DNA of 64,000 nucleotides, taken from positions 1 through 64,000 of the forward strand of contig NZ_VTER01000016.1 of the NCBI RefSeq assembly GCF_008180445.1, read 5' to 3'. Shown piece by piece: positions 9,166 to 17,561 of the stretch. The notes under the pieces are model-generated. The model was not told where the DNA came from and ran no database searches. It was given only the letters and a program-made list of their open reading frames with translations. Numbering within the stretch: position 1 is the stretch's first letter; each line of letters begins with the position of its first letter. Position numbers and translations under genes: made by a program. The DNA comes from Bacillus_AB infantis_B (lineage in GTDB: Bacteria > Bacillota > Bacilli > Bacillales > Cytobacillaceae).

Positions 9166-10152
9166 ATGCCGCATTTCATTTATTCCAGTTTTATAAGGCT
9201 CCCGCTCGCTATACGGATACTTCTCATTGCACTAATGGTGATTCTGACATTCGGGTTTATCATTTCCATCCTGGAGCCGCATAATTTTCCCACGGTGTTT
9301 GACGGAGTATGGTGGGCAGTCATCACAGCTTCCACAGTAGGTTATGGGGATTATGTGCCGCATACCGTACCAGGGAAAGTAACTGGCATTATTTTAATTC
9401 TTACCGGGGCGGGCTTTTTGTCAACCTATTTTGTAACTCTGGCTGCGGCTGCTGTAACAAGACAAAATGATTATTTGGAGGGCAAAGTGAATTTTAAAGG
9501 AGAACAACATCTAATCATTATCGGCTGGAATGAACGTTCAAGAGAACTTATCACGGCATTGGCGGAGGAGCATAAAGGGGTTTCTATTGCACTTATTGAT
9601 GAGACGCTCCGATCCAATCCATCCCCGGGGGTAGTTCATTTCATACAAGGACGGTCAAATCAGGATCAGGTGCTCCTGAAAGCAAATATCCGGAAAGCAA
9701 ACAAAGTAATCATTACAGCCGACCAGAACAGGGATGAACTTCAGGCTGATATGAATTCAATTCTGTCGCTTCTTGCCGTAAAAGGATTGAATCCCGGTGT
9801 TCCATGCATTGTCGAAATCCTCACATCTGAACAGGTTGCCAACGCAAGAAGGGCAGGAGCGGATGAAATCATCCAGACGAATATCCTGACCAGCTCCGTT
9901 ATGATCCACAGCATTTCAGCACAGGAAATGGTCACTTCTTTCCTGGATCTGCTCGGTCACCTGAACGGCAGAAGACTGAGGCTCATGCCGGCCAAGGACT
10001 TTGAATACGAGGTGACCTTTACTGATTTAAGTGCGCTGCTGCTGAAAGATGGCATGCTTCTCTTTGGAATAAAAAGAGGAGAGGAAACTTTTGTGAATCC
10101 TCCCCACCCTTTCAGCATCGATTCAGATGATGAGCTGATTGTCATTGCCTGA
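9166..10152 (+). CDS. yugO: potassium channel protein YugO
   Basis: A 328-aa two-transmembrane K+ channel with a cytosolic RCK domain. Helix 1 spans about residues 15-37. The pore loop carries the selectivity filter TVGYGD at residues 57-62. Helix 2 spans about 72-95. The RCK/TrkA-N domain starts near residue 113 (LIIIGWNERS, nucleotide-binding) and a TrkA-C-like tail follows. In B. subtilis YugO is the K+ channel linked to biofilm electrical signalling. The ATG at 9166 has AGAAGGAGTG upstream. The upstream gene mstX of B. subtilis is not seen here. It is convergent with yugN. Confidence 0.93.
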   Translation: MPHFIYSSFIRLPLAIRILLIALMVILTFGFIISILEPHNFPTVFDGVWWAVITASTVGYGDYVPHTVPGKVTGIILILTGAGFLSTYFVTLAAAAVTRQNDYLEGKVNFKGEQHLIIIGWNERSRELITALAEEHKGVSIALIDETLRSNPSPGVVHFIQGRSNQDQVLLKANIRKANKVIITADQNRDELQADMNSILSLLAVKGLNPGVPCIVEILTSEQVANARRAGADEIIQTNILTSSVMIHSISAQEMVTSFLDLLGHLNGRRLRLMPAKDFEYEVTFTDLSALLLKDGMLLFGIKRGEETFVNPPHPFSIDSDDELIVIA

Positions 10153-10158
10153 TTTAAT

Positions 10159-10566
10159 TCAGCGGTCCAGCAAAAGCGACTCCAGCTCCTGGACAAGCGA
10201 GCGGCCGATATCCACGTATTTGTCCGGGAAGCTCGCGTCTTTGTCCACCGGCTCCGAGAATTGGTTAAACGAAGCGGTATGGTTCCATGTATAAGCATGA
10301 TCATCCAGCCCGCGCTGATATTTATGGGAGAGAAGGAATGGCCGCTCAATTTCAACAGTGCAGCCTCTTGAATCAAGCTGGCCATCAATTGATCTGAAAG
10401 GCACGCGCAGGAATTGATAGCCCACTTCATCATCTATCTTATAATCAAAGGCACCATGGTCATATTCCCAGCCGCCTCCAACCGTATAGCCAGCCGGCTT
10501 AAGCAGCTGCTCAAGCTTATACAGATCAAAGTGTTTCCCTTCCACCCGGGATGGTAATTCAATCAT
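10159..10566 (-). CDS. yugN: YugN-like family protein
   Basis: A 135-aa soluble protein of the YugN-like family, recognised from sequence character and from its place between yugO and pgi. It has no signal peptide or membrane segment and is mixed alpha/beta with many aromatic residues. Its biochemical role is unknown. The start ATG at 10566 has AAAAGAGGTG upstream. It ends 6 bp from the end of yugO without a clear terminator between the two convergent genes. Confidence 0.85.
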   Translation of the reverse strand: MIELPSRVEGKHFDLYKLEQLLKPAGYTVGGGWEYDHGAFDYKIDDEVGYQFLRVPFRSIDGQLDSRGCTVEIERPFLLSHKYQRGLDDHAYTWNHTASFNQFSEPVDKDASFPDKYVDIGRSLVQELESLLLDR

Positions 10567-10675
10567 TTTACAGCACCTCTTTTCTTTTTTTTAGTATCCC
10601 CGGTCTGGTTTTATCTATCATATTTTCTCGCGGGAAGGGCTTATTGAGGAAGTCAGCCAGTGAATAAAATAAAAA

Positions 10676-10701
10676 AGAGTGCTGAACATTTTCAGCACTC
10701 T
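10676..10701 (-). terminator. terminator of pgi
   Basis: AGAGTGCTGAA / TTCAGCACTCT forms an 11-bp perfect stem with a CATT loop, followed on the minus strand by TTTTTTATTTT. Confidence 0.9.
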
Positions 10702-10712
10702 CGTTTTTGTCT

Positions 10713-12062
10713 CTATTTAAGCCTTTTTTCAAGCTCTGCTTTTTTCTCCTCGAAGCCCGGCTTTCCAAGCAGCGCGAACATATTGACTTTATAAGCCTCT
10801 ACTCCAGGCTGGTCAAAAGGATTGACCCCCAGAAGGTAACCGCTCATAGCGCACGCCTTTTCAAAGAAGTAAGCGAGATATCCGAATGTATAGGCATCCA
10901 TTTCAGGAATGGTAACGATCAGGTTGGGAACCCCGCCATCTGTGTGAGCAAGCATTGTTCCTTCAAAGGCTTTGTTGTTAACAAAGTCTACGGTCTTGCC
11001 GGCAAGGTAGTTCAGGCCGTCCAGATCGCTGTCAGCTTCTTCAATTGTCAGCTCATGGCGCGGTTTTTCCACCTTGATGATCGTTTCAAAGATATCTCTG
11101 CGCCCTTCCTGCACATACTGTCCAAGGGAATGAAGATCTGTAGAGAAGTTGGCTGATGCCGGGAAGATCCCTTTCTGGTCTTTCCCTTCACTCTCGCCGA
11201 ACAGCTGCTTCCACCACTCAGAAAAATATTGAAGCCCCGGCTCATAGTTGATCAGCATTTCAATTGTTTTTCCTTTATTGTACAAGGCATTGCGGACAGC
11301 TGCATATTGATAGGCAGCATTTTCTTCGACTTCAGAGCTGCTGTATTCTTCACGGGCCTTGGCAGCACCTTCCATCATAGCCTGGATATCCGCCCCGCTT
11401 GCCGCAATCGGCAGAAGGCCGACTGCTGTCAGTACTGAATAGCGGCCGCCGACATCATCAGGGATGATGAAGGATTCATAGCCTTCTTCGTTAGCCAATG
11501 TTTTGAGTGCGCCTCTCGCTTTATCTGTTGTAGCATAGATGCGTTTGCGCGCTTCTTCTTTTCCATACTTTTCTTCAAGCAGACTGCGGAAAATACGGAA
11601 GGCAATCGCCGGCTCTGTCGTCGTTCCCGACTTGGAAATAACATTGACTGAAAAGTCTTTTCCATCGAGCAGGTCCATAACGTCCTTCATGTAAGTTGAA
11701 CTGATATTATTTCCAACGAAGAGCACCTGCGGAGTGGTCCGCTTTTCCTTTGGAAGTTCATTATAAAAGCTGTGCTGCAGCATTTCTATGGCTGCACGGG
11801 CACCCAGATATGAGCCTCCGATGCCTATGACGAGCAGCACATCAGAGTCGCTCTTGATTTTTTCAGCCGCTTTCTGGATGCGGGCAAATTCTTCTTTATC
11901 ATAGTCAGCAGGCAGATCGATCCAGCCAAGATAGTCGCTCCCTGCCCCGGTTTTTTCATGCAGGGAATGGTGGGCAACCTTAACGGCATCCCTTAAATAT
12001 GTAATCTCGTGTTCACCAAAGAAGCTTAGTGCTTTTGAGTAATCAAAACAAACATGTGTCAT
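10713..12062 (-). CDS. pgi: glucose-6-phosphate isomerase
   Basis: A 449-aa phosphoglucose isomerase, interconverting glucose-6-phosphate and fructose-6-phosphate in glycolysis and gluconeogenesis (cytosol). The length matches Bacillus Pgi (about 450). The sugar-phosphate binding SIS folds include VIGIGGSYLGARA near residue 80 and the SKSGTTTEPA phosphate loop. The catalytic-region signature GESEGKDQKG follows. The start ATG at 12062 has GGAGGATC upstream, and the gene has its own terminator. A sequence resembling a CcpA site lies upstream at 12138-12151. Confidence 0.97.
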   Translation of the reverse strand: MTHVCFDYSKALSFFGEHEITYLRDAVKVAHHSLHEKTGAGSDYLGWIDLPADYDKEEFARIQKAAEKIKSDSDVLLVIGIGGSYLGARAAIEMLQHSFYNELPKEKRTTPQVLFVGNNISSTYMKDVMDLLDGKDFSVNVISKSGTTTEPAIAFRIFRSLLEEKYGKEEARKRIYATTDKARGALKTLANEEGYESFIIPDDVGGRYSVLTAVGLLPIAASGADIQAMMEGAAKAREEYSSSEVEENAAYQYAAVRNALYNKGKTIEMLINYEPGLQYFSEWWKQLFGESEGKDQKGIFPASANFSTDLHSLGQYVQEGRRDIFETIIKVEKPRHELTIEEADSDLDGLNYLAGKTVDFVNNKAFEGTMLAHTDGGVPNLIVTIPEMDAYTFGYLAYFFEKACAMSGYLLGVNPFDQPGVEAYKVNMFALLGKPGFEEKKAELEKRLK

Positions 12063-12225
12063 GAATGATCCTCCAATTATTTTTATTCTCTTCTACTTTA
12101 ACGAAAGGTGTGACAGTAATCAAGAAACTAGTCATAATGTAAGCGTGTCCAATTTCGGTTTTTTTTTACACAGGAACCAACTGGAAAAAGTGGAGCAGGA
12201 ACCTATGTTTTTCAGCTAAAATAAA

Positions 12226-12246
12226 ACCCGGTGCCAGGCACCAGGT
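12226..12246 (-). terminator. terminator of the alcohol dehydrogenase gene
   Basis: ACCTGGTGCC / GGCACCGGGT stem on the minus strand followed by TTTATTTTAG, starting 7 bp after the stop codon. Confidence 0.75.
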
Positions 12247-12252
12247 TCATTT

Positions 12253-13416
12253 TTATAAAGAGGCTTTATAGATACTCACGACATCTTCTCGGTTCAGTTT
12301 TTTGAAGTTTCCGAACTCGCCGTTGGCCATAGCTTTGTCAGCCATCGTTTCAACGCCGCTTTCATTTATATCATAATCAGCCAGGCGTGATGGAGCACCG
12401 ATGCTGTTCCAGAATTCCCTCAGCTTTTCAATGCCTTCAAGTCCTGCTTCTTCATCTGTCTTTCCTTCAGGATCTACACCGAAGACACGGACTGCCAGCT
12501 GCTTGAATCTGGAAGGCTTCACGCTCAAGTTATGCTTCATCCAGTTCGGGAACAAGATGGCAAGGCCTCCGCCATGCGGGATATCATAAACAGCTGAAAC
12601 TGCGTGCTCTATATTATGGGTTGCCCAGTCTCCCCGGTAGCCCATTGACAGCATGCCATTGAGAGCCATTGTCCCGTTGTAGAGGATGGTTGCTCTGTGT
12701 TCATAATTCTCGAGATCTTCGAGGAGCTTAGGCGCTGTTTCCATTACTGTAAGCAGGAGCCCTTCACACATGCGGTCCTGCAGCAATGTGTTTTCTTCCA
12801 GATGAAAATAATGCTCAAACACATGCGACATCATGTCCACAATGCCGTAAATCGTCTGGTCTCTTGGGACTGTGAATGTGTTGACCGGATCCAGAATAGA
12901 GAACTTAGGAAAAGTGACAGGGCTTCCCCATCCATACTTTTCATTCGTTTCCCAGTTAGTGATAACAGAACCAGCGTTCATTTCTGAACCGGTTGCCGCA
13001 AGGGTCAGTACAGTCCCAAAAGGAAGCGCCTCATTTGCGAAGGCCTTTTTAGTAACAAGATCCCAGGCATCTCCATCATATTTGGCCCCTGCCGCGATTG
13101 CCTTTGTGCAGTCGATCACACTTCCTCCGCCGACAGCAAGGATGAAATCAATGCCTTTTTCCTTGCAGATTTCCACTCCTTTATGGACCGTTGAAAGCCT
13201 TGGATTCGGTTCAACTCCTGAAAGCTCGGACACTTCCGCACCGATATCCTTCAGCTCAGCCAATACTTTATCATAAAGGCCGCTTCGTTTAATGCTTCCT
13301 CCCCCATATACCAGCAGTACGTTCTTTCCATATTGGGGAATCTCATTTTGCAGCTCCTTCAGCGTATCTTTGCCGAAGATCAATTTTGTCGGATTTGAAA
13401 ATGTAAAGTTTTGCAT
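12253..13416 (-). CDS. iron-containing alcohol dehydrogenase (YugJ/YugK type)
   Basis: A 387-aa group III, NAD(P)H-dependent butanol-dehydrogenase-like enzyme. The N-terminal nucleotide domain contains the VYGGGSIKRSG and GGGSVID motifs. The C-terminal helical domain supplies the metal ligands around DMMSHVFEHYF and HNIEHAVSAVYDIPHG. B. subtilis has two tandem paralogues, yugJ and yugK, at this point. Only one is present here, so an exact assignment is not possible. The ATG at 13416 follows AAGGAGGATG; the longer frame to 13521 lacks a site. Bacterial relatives reduce aldehydes such as butyraldehyde or methylglyoxal. Confidence 0.93.
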   Translation of the reverse strand: MQNFTFSNPTKLIFGKDTLKELQNEIPQYGKNVLLVYGGGSIKRSGLYDKVLAELKDIGAEVSELSGVEPNPRLSTVHKGVEICKEKGIDFILAVGGGSVIDCTKAIAAGAKYDGDAWDLVTKKAFANEALPFGTVLTLAATGSEMNAGSVITNWETNEKYGWGSPVTFPKFSILDPVNTFTVPRDQTIYGIVDMMSHVFEHYFHLEENTLLQDRMCEGLLLTVMETAPKLLEDLENYEHRATILYNGTMALNGMLSMGYRGDWATHNIEHAVSAVYDIPHGGGLAILFPNWMKHNLSVKPSRFKQLAVRVFGVDPEGKTDEEAGLEGIEKLREFWNSIGAPSRLADYDINESGVETMADKAMANGEFGNFKKLNREDVVSIYKASL

Positions 13417-13591
13417 GAAAGCATCCTCCTTTTCTTCGTTATTATTATCTGTTATTTGCCCTTGTAATGCAAAAAGTACGTTTTTTGATATAGAGCTTGG
13501 GAACACTAAAAACAAAGTCATTAGAGCATGAATAATTACTGGATGACTGTATCACATTAGTAAAGAAAGAATAACAAAAGGAGGAAACAAC

Positions 13592-13822
13592 ATGAGTGCC
13601 ATTCAACGCATTGCACTGGTTTTAACGATCATTGGTGCTATCAACTGGGGTTTAGTCGGCTTCTTCCAATTTGATCTTGTTGCAGCAATTTTCGGCGGAC
13701 AAGACTCTGCTCTTGCCCGCATTGTGTATGGACTAGTAGGTATCGCAGGTCTTATCAACCTCGGCCTTTTATTCAAGCCAAGCGAAGAAGTAGAACGTGC
13801 TCCTGAAACAAATCGTTCATAA
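13592..13822 (+). CDS. yuzA: DUF378 family membrane protein
   Basis: A 76-aa protein with two to three hydrophobic helices. The family signature is the N-terminal stretch ending in IGAINWGLVG, near residues 14-23, with a second helix rich in Gly and Leu (about 45-62) and a charged tail. Matching position and family support YuzA. The function is unknown. AAAGGAGG (13579-13586) lies a good distance before the ATG. It is monocistronic, ending in a strong shared terminator against rocD. Confidence 0.88.
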   Translation: MSAIQRIALVLTIIGAINWGLVGFFQFDLVAAIFGGQDSALARIVYGLVGIAGLINLGLLFKPSEEVERAPETNRS

Positions 13823-13858
13823 TTCGGCTGGCGCCGGATCCATTGAGGATTCTAATGG

Positions 13859-13889
13859 AAAAACTCCCCCGCTGCCGGGGGAGTTTTTG
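13859..13889. terminator. bidirectional terminator yuzA/rocD
   Basis: AAAAACTCCCCCG CTG CCGGGGGAGTTTTT forms a long GC-rich perfect stem with A/T tails on both sides, between the convergent genes yuzA and rocD. Confidence 0.92.
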
Positions 13890-13894
13890 TGTTT

Positions 13895-15085
13895 TTAGCT
13901 CAATACTTTTTTGATTTTTTCAATTGCCCAATCAAGATCTTCTTCACTGATCACCAGCGGCGGCGCAAAACGGATGACCGTATCATGTGTCTCTTTGCAG
14001 AGCAGCCCCTCTTCTTTCAAGGCTTCGCAATATTTGCGTGCAGGCTCCGTCAGCTCTACACCGATAAACAGGCCCCTGCCCCTCACTTCTTTAATGACCG
14101 GGTTCTCGATTTCTTTAAGCTTGGACATAAAATAACCCCCGAGCTTCCGGGATCTTTCCGCCAGATTTTCATCTACCAGAACATCCAGCGCGGCTACTGA
14201 CACTGCACAGGCCATCGGATTGCCTCCAAAGGTTGAACCATGCGAGCCAGGATTAAAAACCCCAAGAACATCCTCATCGGCAGCCACACATGAAATCGGG
14301 AATACTCCGCCTCCAAGCGCCTTGCCGAGAATATACATATCCGGCTCAACACCCTCCCATTCACAGGCGAACATTTTACCTGAACGGGCCAGGCCAGCCT
14401 GGATTTCATCGGCGATGAACAGAACATTGTTTGTGCGGCACAGATCGGAAGCCTGCTTCAGGAACCCTTCTTCAGGGATAACAATCCCGGCTTCCCCTTG
14501 GATAGGCTCGATCAGAAAAGCTGCTGTACGATCAGTGATCGCATTCTTCAACGCTTCCAGATCACCGTATGGGATAAGCTTGATGCCAGGCAGCATCGGC
14601 CCAAAGCCCCTCTTGTATTCTTCTTCAGAAGATAGCGAGACGGCTGTCATCGTCCTGCCATGGAAGTTCCCGATGCAGGCAATGATTTCGGCCTGGTCCC
14701 CGGCCACCCCTTTACGGTCATATGCCCAGCGGCGCGCGGCCTTCACAGCTGTTTCAACCGCTTCTGCGCCCGTGTTCATCGGCAGGACCATTTCCTTGCC
14801 TGTCAGCCCGCTGACCTTTTCATACCAAGGCCCAAGCTGGTCATTATGAAATGCGCGCGAAGTCAGGGTTACCCGGTCTGCCTGATCCTTCAAGGCCTGT
14901 ATGATCTTCGGATGGCGGTGGCCCTGATTGACGGCCGAGTAGGCGCTGAGCATATCCATATACCGCTCACCTTCAGGATTCTTCACCCAAACCCCCTCAG
15001 CTTCTGAGATAACGATCGGAAGAGGATGATAATTATTTGCCCCAAACTTTTCTGTCTGCTGAATTAACTGGCTGCTGTCTGCCAT
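13895..15085 (-). CDS. rocD: ornithine aminotransferase
   Basis: A 396-aa PLP-dependent class III aminotransferase converting L-ornithine and 2-oxoglutarate to glutamate-5-semialdehyde and glutamate, in arginine/ornithine catabolism. The TGAEAVETAVKAAR phosphate-binding region, FHGRTMTA, IADEIQAGLARSG and PLP-lysine ILGKALGGG are all present, and the length fits RocD (about 400). The ATG at 15085 follows GGAGGAATC; an upstream extension to 15187 has no ribosome site. Its promoter is a clear SigL -24/-12 element at 15208-15223, controlled by the divergent RocR. Unlike the B. subtilis rocDEF operon, rocD here is followed at once by a terminator, with no rocE or rocF. Confidence 0.95.
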   Translation of the reverse strand: MADSSQLIQQTEKFGANNYHPLPIVISEAEGVWVKNPEGERYMDMLSAYSAVNQGHRHPKIIQALKDQADRVTLTSRAFHNDQLGPWYEKVSGLTGKEMVLPMNTGAEAVETAVKAARRWAYDRKGVAGDQAEIIACIGNFHGRTMTAVSLSSEEEYKRGFGPMLPGIKLIPYGDLEALKNAITDRTAAFLIEPIQGEAGIVIPEEGFLKQASDLCRTNNVLFIADEIQAGLARSGKMFACEWEGVEPDMYILGKALGGGVFPISCVAADEDVLGVFNPGSHGSTFGGNPMACAVSVAALDVLVDENLAERSRKLGGYFMSKLKEIENPVIKEVRGRGLFIGVELTEPARKYCEALKEEGLLCKETHDTVIRFAPPLVISEEDLDWAIEKIKKVLS

Positions 15086-15142
15086 ATAATGATTCCTCCA
15101 TTCACACTTAGAAATTGTCTTTTTCATTGTAACGTTAATAGG

Positions 15143-15160
15143 CTTCCCTTTAAAGGGAAG
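15143..15160. promoter_or_regulatory. 18-bp perfect palindrome in rocD leader
   Basis: CTTCCCTTTAAAGGGAAG is perfectly self-complementary and lies in the predicted rocD 5' untranslated region, about 40 bp after the probable transcription start and 57 bp before the start codon. It could bind a dimeric regulator. No known operator is matched with confidence. Confidence 0.4.
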
Positions 15161-15207
15161 ATGCCTGATTCTTCTGAAAAACATCATCTGAAATCACTTA
15201 TTACAGA

Positions 15208-15223
15208 TGCAAGTTATGTGCCA
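15208..15223 (-). promoter_or_regulatory. sigma-54 (SigL) promoter of rocD
   Basis: On the minus strand the sequence TGGCAC ATAAC TTGCA matches the -24/-12 consensus exactly (GG at -24 and GC at -12, with correct spacing). Transcription would start near 15197, leaving a leader of about 110 nt. A CATCTG/CAGATG inverted repeat (15185-15190 and 15204-15209) spans the start region. Confidence 0.93.
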
Positions 15224-15264
15224 GCTTTAAATAGGGATAATATCCTCATCTAAATGTCTCGAAA

Positions 15265-15279
15265 GCAAAAAAAATTTGC
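15265..15279. promoter_or_regulatory. RocR-type upstream activating site, proximal
   Basis: GCAAA N5 TTTGC, a 15-bp palindrome centred at 15272 and about 50 bp upstream of the rocD -24 element. It has the same architecture as the distal site at 15307-15321. Known RocR sites are A/T-rich palindromes containing GCAAA-type half sites. The assignment rests on position and duplication. Confidence 0.75.
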
Positions 15280-15306
15280 GCCTTTAATCAAGTTGGAGTT
15301 AATAAA

Positions 15307-15321
15307 GCAAAAATTATTTGC
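15307..15321. promoter_or_regulatory. RocR-type upstream activating site, distal
   Basis: A second GCAAA N5 TTTGC palindrome centred at 15314, exactly 42 bp (four helical turns) from the proximal site, so both face the same side of the helix. It lies 60 bp before the rocR start codon, so RocR may also control its own gene. Confidence 0.75.
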
Positions 15322-15380
15322 ACCATAAGACAGGAAAGCCTTACAATAAAAAAAGACAAAACAAGGGAGCTGCCAACAAT

Positions 15381-16784
15381 ATGAAGCATGAACAGCACCA
15401 TTTAACAGAAATCATCCTTGAGCAGATCCTTGAACATGTGGATGCCGGGATCCATGCCATTGACCATGAAGGCAGGACCATCATCTATAACCGCAAGATG
15501 GCTGAAATAGAAGGAATGGATCCGGAATCAGTGATTGGACGAAGCCTTCTTGAGGTGTTCCCCTTCAGCCGCCGGGAAGACAGCACACTTTTGCTGGCCC
15601 TACAGAACGGGAAAGGGACACAGCCCGCCAAACAGACTTATTTTAACAGCAAAGGAAAAGAGATAACCGCCATTAATCATGTCATTCCTATCCTGGCGGC
15701 CGGCAAGTCATTAGGAGCCATCGAGATCGCAAAGGATGTCAGCCGGATCGAGAGGCTGGTAAAAGAAAACCTCTCCAGGAAAAATAGTGCCCGCTATACA
15801 TTTGAAAGCATCATAGGAAGCAGCAAAGCAATCCTTGAAGTCGTGGAAGCGGCAAAAAGGGCAGTCAGGACCACCTCCCCTATCCTGATTGCCGGAGAGA
15901 CAGGAACAGGGAAAGAATTATTCGCCCAGAGCATACACAGCGGAAGTCTGCGCTCACCAGGTCCGTTTGTTGCCCAAAACTGCGCAGCCCTCCCGGAAAA
16001 CCTGGTTGAAAGCATCCTTTTCGGCACAAAAAAAGGCGCCTTCACAGGGGCGGTGGATCGTCCGGGACTGTTTGAACAGGCAGAAGGAGGGACACTGCTT
16101 CTGGATGAAATCAATTCGATGCCCGCTCCCCTGCAGGCAAAGCTTCTGCGCGTACTGCAGGAGAAAAAAGTCAGAAGGATCGGGGACACGAAAGATCGGG
16201 AGATAGATGTAAGGGTTGTGGCCGCCATTAATGAAGACCCTGTCGATGCCATTGCAGAAGGGCGACTCCGGAAGGATTTGTATTACAGGCTCAGCGCGGT
16301 CTCCCTCTTTATCCCGCCGCTTAGGGAGCGGAAAGAGGATATTCTGCTGCTTTCCTCCTTTTTCATCCAGAAATATAACGACTGGTTCGGCATGGAAGTC
16401 CCTGGGCTGGATGAAGAGACAGAAGAGCAGTTTCTCCGGTACGATTGGCCGGGTAATATCCGCGAGCTTGAGCATGTGATTGAAGGGGCCATGAACATGG
16501 CTGAAGATGATGCCAGGATAACACTCGAAATTCTGCCTCATCATTTCAGGCATAAAGCTGATGTCGGCCATCTTTCCCCTGGAAGTAAGCCGGAAGAGAC
16601 AGCCGGGTCACTGCCCAGCCTGGCCGATTATGTAGCTTCTGCTGAAAAAGGGTATATAAACAGGGTGTGGCGCGAACATAATGGCAATATCACTCAGACT
16701 GCAAAAATTCTTGGCATGAGCAGGCAAAACCTCCAATACCGGATTAAAAAGCATGATCTCACATACCCGGGGAGCAATGCTTAG
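15381..16784 (+). CDS. rocR: sigma-54-dependent activator RocR
   Basis: A 467-aa enhancer-binding protein that activates SigL promoters in response to ornithine or citrulline. Domains in order: an N-terminal PAS sensor (about residues 8-120); an AAA+ ATPase (about 142-375) with Walker A GETGTGKE (172-179), sigma-54-contacting GAFTGA (219-224) and Walker B GGTLLLDEI (236-244); a C-terminal Fis-type helix-turn-helix containing NITQTAKILGMSRQNLQYRI. The length matches RocR (461 in B. subtilis). The ATG at 15381 has AAGGGAG upstream; an earlier in-frame start overlaps the distal operator and is unlikely. It is divergent from rocD, its target. Confidence 0.93.
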   Translation: MKHEQHHLTEIILEQILEHVDAGIHAIDHEGRTIIYNRKMAEIEGMDPESVIGRSLLEVFPFSRREDSTLLLALQNGKGTQPAKQTYFNSKGKEITAINHVIPILAAGKSLGAIEIAKDVSRIERLVKENLSRKNSARYTFESIIGSSKAILEVVEAAKRAVRTTSPILIAGETGTGKELFAQSIHSGSLRSPGPFVAQNCAALPENLVESILFGTKKGAFTGAVDRPGLFEQAEGGTLLLDEINSMPAPLQAKLLRVLQEKKVRRIGDTKDREIDVRVVAAINEDPVDAIAEGRLRKDLYYRLSAVSLFIPPLRERKEDILLLSSFFIQKYNDWFGMEVPGLDEETEEQFLRYDWPGNIRELEHVIEGAMNMAEDDARITLEILPHHFRHKADVGHLSPGSKPEETAGSLPSLADYVASAEKGYINRVWREHNGNITQTAKILGMSRQNLQYRIKKHDLTYPGSNA

Positions 16785-16794
16785 ATATAAAAGA

Positions 16795-16822
16795 AAAGGC
16801 CGGGCATAGATGCCCGGCCTTT
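16795..16822. terminator. bidirectional terminator rocR/yugI
   Basis: AAAGGCCGGGCA TAGA TGCCCGGCCTTT forms a 12-bp perfect stem between two convergent genes. Confidence 0.92.
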
Positions 16823-16836
16823 CTTCATAAAACATA

Positions 16837-17229
16837 TTAGCGCTGTGACTGGTCAATCCACTCTTGCAGCTTATCCTTGAGCGTGTTGAAGCCCTGGGAA
16901 GAATCAGGATCATTGTGCTGAATCGCTGCAGCCTGGCGTGGTTTGCGAGGCTTTCTTGCTTTTGCATCAGCAGCTTCTGCTGGAGCTTCTTCAGTTGCAC
17001 GGATAGATAAACCGATCTTTCCTGCAGCTTCATCCACAGAAAGAACCTTAACGTTTACTTCATCCCCAACCTTCAGGTGCTCGTTAACATCCTTTACATA
17101 CCCGTGAGTAATTTCAGAAATGTGAACCAAACCTTGTGTATTTTCATCAAGAGCAACGAATGCGCCGTAAGGCTGAATTCCAGTAACCTTTCCTGTTAAT
17201 ACGCTGCCTACTTCGATTTTCTCTGACAT
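16837..17229 (-). CDS. yugI: S1 RNA-binding domain protein, general stress protein 13
   Basis: A 130-aa protein. An N-terminal S1 OB-fold (about residues 5-75) contains GSVLTGKVTGIQPYGAFVAL and LVHISEI. A linker rich in Ala, Lys, Arg and Pro (85-105) follows, then a C-terminal amphipathic segment ending in LQEWIDQSQR. YugI binds RNA and ribosomes and is known as general stress protein 13 in Bacillus. The start ATG at 17229 has TAGGAGTG upstream. The likely promoter is at 17285-17313; no sigma-B consensus was seen. Confidence 0.93.
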   Translation of the reverse strand: MSEKIEVGSVLTGKVTGIQPYGAFVALDENTQGLVHISEITHGYVKDVNEHLKVGDEVNVKVLSVDEAAGKIGLSIRATEEAPAEAADAKARKPRKPRQAAAIQHNDPDSSQGFNTLKDKLQEWIDQSQR

Positions 17230-17284
17230 ATGAACACTCCTAATACCTATTTATTTTCGTCGATTATACGCAATTAAAAATTAT

Positions 17285-17313
17285 ATCATATATCATCCTT
17301 TTTATCAAAGCAA
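17285..17313 (-). promoter_or_regulatory. candidate sigma-A promoter of yugI
   Basis: On the minus strand, TTGCTT (17308-17313), a 17-bp spacer and TATGAT (17285-17290). The rest of the gap to the next gene (17314-17561) shows only an AGAGCA/TGCTCT hairpin near 17388-17413 followed by CTTTT. Confidence 0.5.
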
Positions 17314-17561
17314 TCCTTTTGGAGAAAATGACCATTGTATATGCCATCAGGTACTGGCACTTCAGGAGTAATCAGAAGTCTAGCTTAAGAGCACTTAATG
17401 GCGGTTGCTCTCTTTTGAGTGCCGCATCTCCTTTTCCTTAAAGCTGTTATTAATAACATTTATCGAACTGTAACAAAAAATACAAGGATCTCAAATTTCA
17501 TATATCTGATTCCGCAGTAAAATAAGTGTGTAAGATCATTCTTTGAAAGGGTGGGTGCAAA

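Noticed and set aside
14220..14849. 209-codon open frame antisense to rocD
   Set aside because: No ribosome site, and it lies entirely within a well-supported conserved enzyme gene on the other strand.
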